Assembly: GCA_020435205.1 (NCBI GenBank) | Contig: JAGQZY010000021.1 | Location: forward strand, 1-36,197 | DNA from: Bdellovibrionales bacterium | GTDB taxonomy: Bacteria; Bdellovibrionota; Bdellovibrionia; Bdellovibrionales; JAGQZY01 | Direction: 5' to 3' | DNA length: 36,197 nucleotides | Part shown: piece after piece, positions 31,750 through 36,197 of the stretch | Layout of the letters: the number at the start of each line of letters is the position of its first letter | Numbering within the stretch: the stretch's first letter is position 1 | Notes under the pieces: model-generated | The model's database searches: none | What the model saw: the letters and a program-made list of their open reading frames with translations, nothing else | What the model was told of the DNA's origin: nothing | Translations under genes and position numbers: made by a program

Positions 31750-32154
31750 ATGAATAAAGTTATTGCTTCACTTATTGTTATTTGTGCGTTCGGTTTGATT
31801 GCCTACTCAAGCCCACAGGTTCAATTTTTCACAAAGCCTAAGCACCAGCGGCTTTATAAACTGTGGAAAGCCGACATGGATAATCTGGCTAAAAAAGATG
31901 AGTTCAAAAAGCTCTTTTTAAATATCGGAAAAATTGAATTTGAATTCCCCGACCCCCAGGTCGCCGAAGAGCTGGGTGATCTGGGCTCCCCTTTCGTCAA
32001 AAGAGATGGCGCCAACTACGTGCTAAAGATTGAAATTATCCGATGGATTCATGGCAATCGCTATGGCTACGTCATCCAACACAATATCTTTGACCTTAGC
32101 GACGACAAGCTCTTTGAGTTCGGCCGCACCTATAAGGTCGGTTGGATCTGGTAA
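31750..32154 (+). CDS. Small membrane-anchored or secreted protein, unknown
   Basis: 134 residues. A hydrophobic N-terminus (VIASLIVICAFGLIAYSS) acts as signal or anchor; the mature part is a compact alpha/beta domain (RLYKLWKADMDNLAKKDEFK, then VLKIEIIRWIHGNRYGYVIQ, ending YKVGWIW). No family recognised. Just upstream, TTCCC-T8-GGGAA (31722-31739) forms a dyad that could hide or shape the ribosome-binding region, and GGGCT-TAA-AGCCC follows trmB. It may be co-transcribed with trmB. Confidence 0.65.
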   Translation: MNKVIASLIVICAFGLIAYSSPQVQFFTKPKHQRLYKLWKADMDNLAKKDEFKKLFLNIGKIEFEFPDPQVAEELGDLGSPFVKRDGANYVLKIEIIRWIHGNRYGYVIQHNIFDLSDDKLFEFGRTYKVGWIW

Positions 32155-32161
32155 ATATTAT

Positions 32162-34258
32162 TTAATCCAGACCTAGCTCTTTAAGGAGGAAGGCGTAGAC
32201 TTCGGCCTCTTCCTTATAGGCTTGGTAGCGCCCACTCGAGCCTTGATGCCCGGCCTCCATTTGCGTGCGCAGCAGTATCGGATGGTCTGAGGTTGTATAG
32301 TCTCTCAGTTTTGCTACCCACTTGGCAGGTTCCCAATAGTTGACCCGAGAGTCATTAAGGCCAGCGATTGCCAATATACTGGGGTAAGACTTCTTCTCTA
32401 CATTATCGTAGGGCGAATACTGAAGAATATAATCATAATCTGATTTTATGTTGGGATTCCCCCACTGTTGGAACTCTTGGGTGCTAAAGCGAAGATTTTT
32501 ATCAAGAATGGTGGAAAGCACATCGACAAATGGGACCTGAGCCACCACAGCCGTAAAGAGCTCAGGAGCTTGATTGACAACGGCACCCATAAGAAGGCCC
32601 CCAGCACTGCCGCCACGAATGGCCAGCTTCTCTGGGTTACAATACTTTTCTGCAACCATGGATTTTGCAACGTCAACAAAGTCATTAAAGGTATTCATTT
32701 TATTTTGCAGTTTACCTTTTTCATACCACAGGCGGCCTTTAGCCTGACTTCCACGGATATGAGCTACGGCATAAACAAATCCTCGATCGATCAACGAGAA
32801 AATATTGGAACGGAAATAGGGGTCAATGGTGTATCCATAGGAGCCATAGCCGTAGAGAAGCATAGGAGCTTCCCCATTTTTCTGGAATTTTTTAGAATAT
32901 AGGAGGGTGACTGGAATCATTTGACCATCTCGGGCCTTCACCATCACACGCTCTGTTCGATACAGATTTGGTTTGAAGTTGGGTACCTCTTTCTTTTTGC
33001 GGACATAAAATTCCCGTTTAGCAAAATCATAGTCGTAGGTGATCGGCGGGGTGATTGGCGACTGAAAGTGAAGCCGCAGATGTTGAGATTGAAATTCTGG
33101 ATTGGCACCCAAACGAACGGAATACACTGGCTCATTAAACTCGATTTGATAGCGCCCCTTAGTCTGAAAATCGATATAGCGAATTTCTACCAAACCATCT
33201 TTCCTTTGCGAGTATATAAAACGATCATTTTGCATATGCATACCCGTCAGCAAAGCCTCGGGGTCATGTTTCACAAAATCGACCCAATACTTGGTCTGAG
33301 GGCTGCGCACTTGTGCTCGGGAAACCTTAAAGTTGATAGCATCTTTGTTGTTAAGGATATAGAAGTAGCCATTGCGGTGCTCAACACTGTACTCAAGGTT
33401 TGGCTCTCGTTTTTGCACCATCCGCCAAGTGCCTTTGGGTTGATTAGCATCAAGAAAATAAACTTCACTAGAAGTGAAGCTGCTGACGACCATCAACAAA
33501 TATTTTCTATCCATGGTTTTATCAAAGGAGATGTCAAAAAGCTCGTCAGCCTCCTGAAAAATCATGGATTCACTTGTTTTATCTCCCAACTGATAACGAT
33601 AGGCTTGAAAATGACGAAAGGCTTTATTCATTTTTGTATAAAAAATATGGCGATTGTCTCCAGCCCACTCAATATTTGGCGAAATTCCAGAAACCTTATC
33701 TTCATAAATTTTACCGGAGCTCAGCTCTTTAAAAAAAAGCGTGTAAACCTCCGTGCCCTTTTCATCGAGGGTATAGGCTAAGATCTTTTGGTCTGGGCTA
33801 ACAGCAAGGTCACCAAGAGTCACATTGGTTTTTGTTTTTGCAATCTCATTAAGGTCGATCATGACTTCTTCTGGCGCAGTCATAGAAGCCTTACGTCGAC
33901 AGTAAATGGGGTGAGCCTTCTCCTTTTCCGTTCGCGAATAATAGTAATAACCTTTATAAAAGTATGGCACTTCGCTATCGTCTTCTTTAAGGCGACCAAT
34001 CATTTCGTTATAAAGTTCGCTTTGCAATTTTTTAGTGGAGCGTAGATAGGCATCTGTGAATTCATTCTCTGCATTCAAATGCTTAAGAACTTCGGGGTCT
34101 TTTCGGCTCTCATCTTTTAACCAATGATAATAATCCACTCTTTGATGCCCGTGGGCCTTATGTATATGCATTTTTCTTTCCACCTTGGGGGGAGTTGCGC
34201 AGGAAACCATAAACGATGTGAAAACAAAAGCGGCGAAAAGCCTTAAAACTAGATTCAT
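32162..34258 (-). CDS. Prolyl oligopeptidase family lipoprotein (oligopeptidase B-like)
   Basis: 698 residues. Lipobox FMVSC (Cys20). Family S9A: an N-terminal propeller (about 70-410) and a C-terminal alpha/beta hydrolase with the nucleophile in IRGGSAGGLLMGAV, the acid in GLNDSRVNYWEPAKW, and the His in EAGHQGSSGR. YGYGSYGYTIDPYF and AHIRGSQAKGRLWYE are typical of oligopeptidase B, which cleaves short peptides after Lys/Arg. Most oligopeptidase B enzymes are cytoplasmic, so a lipoprotein form points to peptide digestion in the periplasm or at the cell surface, useful for a proteolytic or predatory life style. GGAGG lies upstream of the ATG. It has 7 bp of convergent spacing with the gene at 31750. 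Confidence 0.92.
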   Translation of the reverse strand: MNLVLRLFAAFVFTSFMVSCATPPKVERKMHIHKAHGHQRVDYYHWLKDESRKDPEVLKHLNAENEFTDAYLRSTKKLQSELYNEMIGRLKEDDSEVPYFYKGYYYYSRTEKEKAHPIYCRRKASMTAPEEVMIDLNEIAKTKTNVTLGDLAVSPDQKILAYTLDEKGTEVYTLFFKELSSGKIYEDKVSGISPNIEWAGDNRHIFYTKMNKAFRHFQAYRYQLGDKTSESMIFQEADELFDISFDKTMDRKYLLMVVSSFTSSEVYFLDANQPKGTWRMVQKREPNLEYSVEHRNGYFYILNNKDAINFKVSRAQVRSPQTKYWVDFVKHDPEALLTGMHMQNDRFIYSQRKDGLVEIRYIDFQTKGRYQIEFNEPVYSVRLGANPEFQSQHLRLHFQSPITPPITYDYDFAKREFYVRKKKEVPNFKPNLYRTERVMVKARDGQMIPVTLLYSKKFQKNGEAPMLLYGYGSYGYTIDPYFRSNIFSLIDRGFVYAVAHIRGSQAKGRLWYEKGKLQNKMNTFNDFVDVAKSMVAEKYCNPEKLAIRGGSAGGLLMGAVVNQAPELFTAVVAQVPFVDVLSTILDKNLRFSTQEFQQWGNPNIKSDYDYILQYSPYDNVEKKSYPSILAIAGLNDSRVNYWEPAKWVAKLRDYTTSDHPILLRTQMEAGHQGSSGRYQAYKEEAEVYAFLLKELGLD

Positions 34259-34350
34259 GAATCCCTCCGATCGACTGTATGGGCCCCTATGATAAGAAAC
34301 CCCTAGGCAAAGTCAATGAATGGGCCTTTTAATGCAGAATTTAAGGTGGT

Positions 34351-35559
34351 TTAGGGACTGCTCTCTGGCGGGGGTTCTTCATCATCTCCATAGTCTTGTT
34401 CGATGCCGAGCCAAGTGTCGACAGAAGGCTGAGTGCTAAAGTCTGTCTCTTCATCGGAAAAACTCACACCAACACAGCCCGTTGCCGGGTTGTAAGCACT
34501 GGCCGAAACAAAGCCCACCGTACTCCCCGTATGTTGAATGAGGGGTTTATCGAACTGAAGGCCATAGGAGTAACCTTTGTTGCCGCTCTTGAGAGGAGAC
34601 CCTTCCAGGTAACGAACCCGATCAAATGTTTTAGGGTCTTTGTAAAGGTTGCCCATGGATTCATACCATTTGGCTAAGTCTTGTGGGCGACAAATGAGGC
34701 CAGTGGCACCAATGAATCCAGGTCCATCCATAAAGTAGCCAGCTAAAGTGGTGTTTCTCCCTTTCGAATGCCCCATGGCGGCTCTGTCCTTTGCAATTGA
34801 TCTGTGGTCATTAAACCCACAGGGGACTCCCAAAGGTTTCAACACATTATATTTTAAATACCTATTGAAGCTTTGTTTTGAAGCCTGGGTAACAATATAG
34901 GCAAGGGTTGTGTAATTGGAGTTATTATAGCTAAATGCTTTATCTTTTAGATCCATGGTGTTGATCTCTTCCAAAGAAGAGGCTTTGAGATCTTTAATTT
35001 GATAACCTGGTTTGTATTGGGAAAGTTGTTTTTTTATATCCGGGTAATCATCGCGATCTGGATCGTCATCAGAATCTTTTGGATAAACCAGTCCTGAACG
35101 ATGGGTCACAAGCTCTTCGATAGTTATCTTTCCTTTTTCTGGGGGAAGAGGCTTGATCCAATTCGAAATAGGGTCGTTTAAGCTAAGCTTTCCATTTTCT
35201 GCAAGCTTCATGATGGCTGCAGCCGTAAACTGCTTTGTGATAGAGCCAATATCGTAGTACTTTCCTTGCAACTCTCTCGCTCTTCGCCCATAGGATTTAT
35301 TGAGATAAACCTTACCACCACACTTAAGGTAAATGCTGCCAGAGAAGCGGGCTTCCCTCAGCTTTCGATCTATGTGGGCCGCTCGCTGCCTGTACAGGGT
35401 CTCATTGTCTTGAGAAGCCAAGCCACGTTGGAATGAGTGCCGTTCTTTGTGAGGAGTCTTATACTTTGGATGACTGAATCCATGGGGAGCTCTCGCAAGG
35501 GAAGCCATTGATAAAATAAAAACACCAATAAAAATAGGGATCCGTCTCAATAAGTTCAT
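34351..35559 (-). CDS. Serine hydrolase, beta-lactamase/class C PBP-like family
   Basis: 402 residues. Signal peptide (IPIFIGVFILSMASLARA). Active-site motifs of the family: S-x-x-K as Ser106-Ile-Thr-Lys109 in YDIGSITKQF, Y-x-N as Tyr208-Asn-Asn210, and the K-T-G-like HTGS in LIQHTGSTVGFVSA. These enzymes include AmpC-like lactamases, D-aminopeptidases and esterases, so the substrate is open; peptidoglycan or D-peptide turnover is possible. An acidic, Pro/Ser-rich tail (DDEEPPPESSP) follows the fold. No Shine-Dalgarno is visible before the ATG, and the leader is AT-rich. Confidence 0.88.
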   Translation of the reverse strand: MNLLRRIPIFIGVFILSMASLARAPHGFSHPKYKTPHKERHSFQRGLASQDNETLYRQRAAHIDRKLREARFSGSIYLKCGGKVYLNKSYGRRARELQGKYYDIGSITKQFTAAAIMKLAENGKLSLNDPISNWIKPLPPEKGKITIEELVTHRSGLVYPKDSDDDPDRDDYPDIKKQLSQYKPGYQIKDLKASSLEEINTMDLKDKAFSYNNSNYTTLAYIVTQASKQSFNRYLKYNVLKPLGVPCGFNDHRSIAKDRAAMGHSKGRNTTLAGYFMDGPGFIGATGLICRPQDLAKWYESMGNLYKDPKTFDRVRYLEGSPLKSGNKGYSYGLQFDKPLIQHTGSTVGFVSASAYNPATGCVGVSFSDEETDFSTQPSVDTWLGIEQDYGDDEEPPPESSP

Positions 35560-35635
35560 ATTTATATTTTATCTGATTTTTTTAGGCTGAGTTAAGGCAA
35601 ACTCGCTCATCGTCCAGGCCTGATCTGGTGAATTC

Positions 35636-35664
35636 AAAAAAAAAGCCTATCCGAAGATAGGCTT
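35636..35664 (-). terminator. Terminator of the rRNA operon
   Basis: On the minus strand, AAGCCTATC-TTCG-GATAGGCTT is followed by a T run (35636-35644). The TTCG tetraloop and perfect 9-bp stem make it a strong terminator just after 5S rRNA. Confidence 0.93.
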
Positions 35665-35675
35665 AAAAAAATAGA

Positions 35676-35791
35676 GCTGGCATCGTGCTACTCTCACACA
35701 GGGTTGCCCCTGCATTACCATCGCCGCTGACGGGCTTAACTTCTGAGTTCGGGATGGGATCAGGTGTGTCACCGCCGCTATCGACACCAAC
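35676..35791 (-). rRNA. rrf: 5S ribosomal RNA
   Basis: The complement holds the universal 5S core (CCCATCCCGAACTCAGAAG) and the CGATGGTAATGC and GAGAGTAG segments. I set the ends by pairing the terminal helix, GTTGGTGTC with GATGCCAGC, giving about 116 nt; the true ends may differ by a few bases. Confidence 0.95.
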
Positions 35792-35920
35792 AAGCTTGTT
35801 GTTGCTTTCGACAACTCAATAGAACTTAATGTTAAATCTTTTCGAACTCGGATTTCCTAGAATAACTTACCCGTTAAGCCTGGAAAAATTGCTTACGGTG
35901 ATTTCTAGTGGGTTTTCTAA

Positions 35921-36197
<277 letters not shown>

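Noticed and set aside
32468-33781. Long plus-strand open frames (144 and 286 aa) inside the oligopeptidase gene
   Set aside because: Antisense to a gene with an intact catalytic triad; no ribosome site or family signature.
35792-35920. tRNA in the 23S-5S spacer
   Set aside because: No cloverleaf or TTCGA-type T-loop in a convincing context.

Overview
The window looks like a chromosomal segment of a Gram-negative, respiring bacterium of Bdellovibrio type (Bdellovibrionota, or a neighbouring deltaproteobacterial-like lineage). This is an inference from the general flavour: many secreted and outer-membrane proteins, lipoproteins with FN3, PA14-like or fibrinogen-like modules, an atypical F-Q-N-C lipobox, an rRNA operon and a moderate GC content. 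No marker gene settles the taxonomy. I see no transposase, integrase, phage gene, CRISPR array or tRNA gene.

Layout. 1-602: tail of an outer-membrane barrel-like gene carrying an in-frame TAA. 610-4741: pfkA, a type II sulfide:quinone oxidoreductase (sqr) divergent from a secreted DUF2202 ferritin-like protein, a small two-TM protein, and a pirin. 4919-7183: a large FecR-domain protein with a possible C-terminal barrel. 7180-12572: a tightly overlapped minus-strand operon reading membrane histidine kinase, receiver-kinase hybrid, single-domain receiver, then a glycine-rich exported protein with a C-terminal sorting-like tail. 12647-16524: a PA14/FN3 lipoprotein, a polytopic membrane protein, a cysteine synthase and a small secreted protein. 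16608-18271: a persulfide dioxygenase/TauE-SafE exporter operon. 18441-22439: a menB of Mycobacterium-like type, a YchJ-like SEC-C protein, an M20 peptidase and a secreted alpha/beta hydrolase behind a good sigma-54 promoter match. 22453-26378: an FkbM methyltransferase, an outer-membrane protein, a fibrinogen-like lipoprotein and two small envelope proteins. 26522-28902: Hsp20 divergent from an HPF-like protein, then queF-queE. 28906-32154: a DUF606 transporter, a BBP2-type porin, trmB and a small protein. 32162-35559: two large envelope hydrolases (an oligopeptidase B-like lipoprotein and a beta-lactamase-family serine hydrolase). 35636-36197: 5S rRNA and the 3' end of 23S rRNA, both on the minus strand.

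How the genes may work together. The clearest theme is sulfide handling. SQR oxidises sulfide into the quinone pool, persulfide dioxygenase oxidises the resulting glutathione persulfide to sulfite, and TauE/SafE can export sulfite or a related anion. MenB (menaquinone) and cysteine synthase (sulfide assimilation) lie in the same 17 kb. The sqr promoter region and the dioxygenase promoter region, 15 kb apart, carry the same motif, TTATAA-N6-TTATAA, which I found nowhere else in the window. This suggests one regulator controls both, and perhaps the divergent DUF2202 gene too. A second theme is stress: mirrored CTTGAC boxes lie between hsp20 and the HPF-like gene and resemble divergent heat-shock promoters. 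A third is the phosphorelay-like operon ending in a glycine-rich surface-protein candidate.

All functional statements are from reading motifs by eye. No database search was run.
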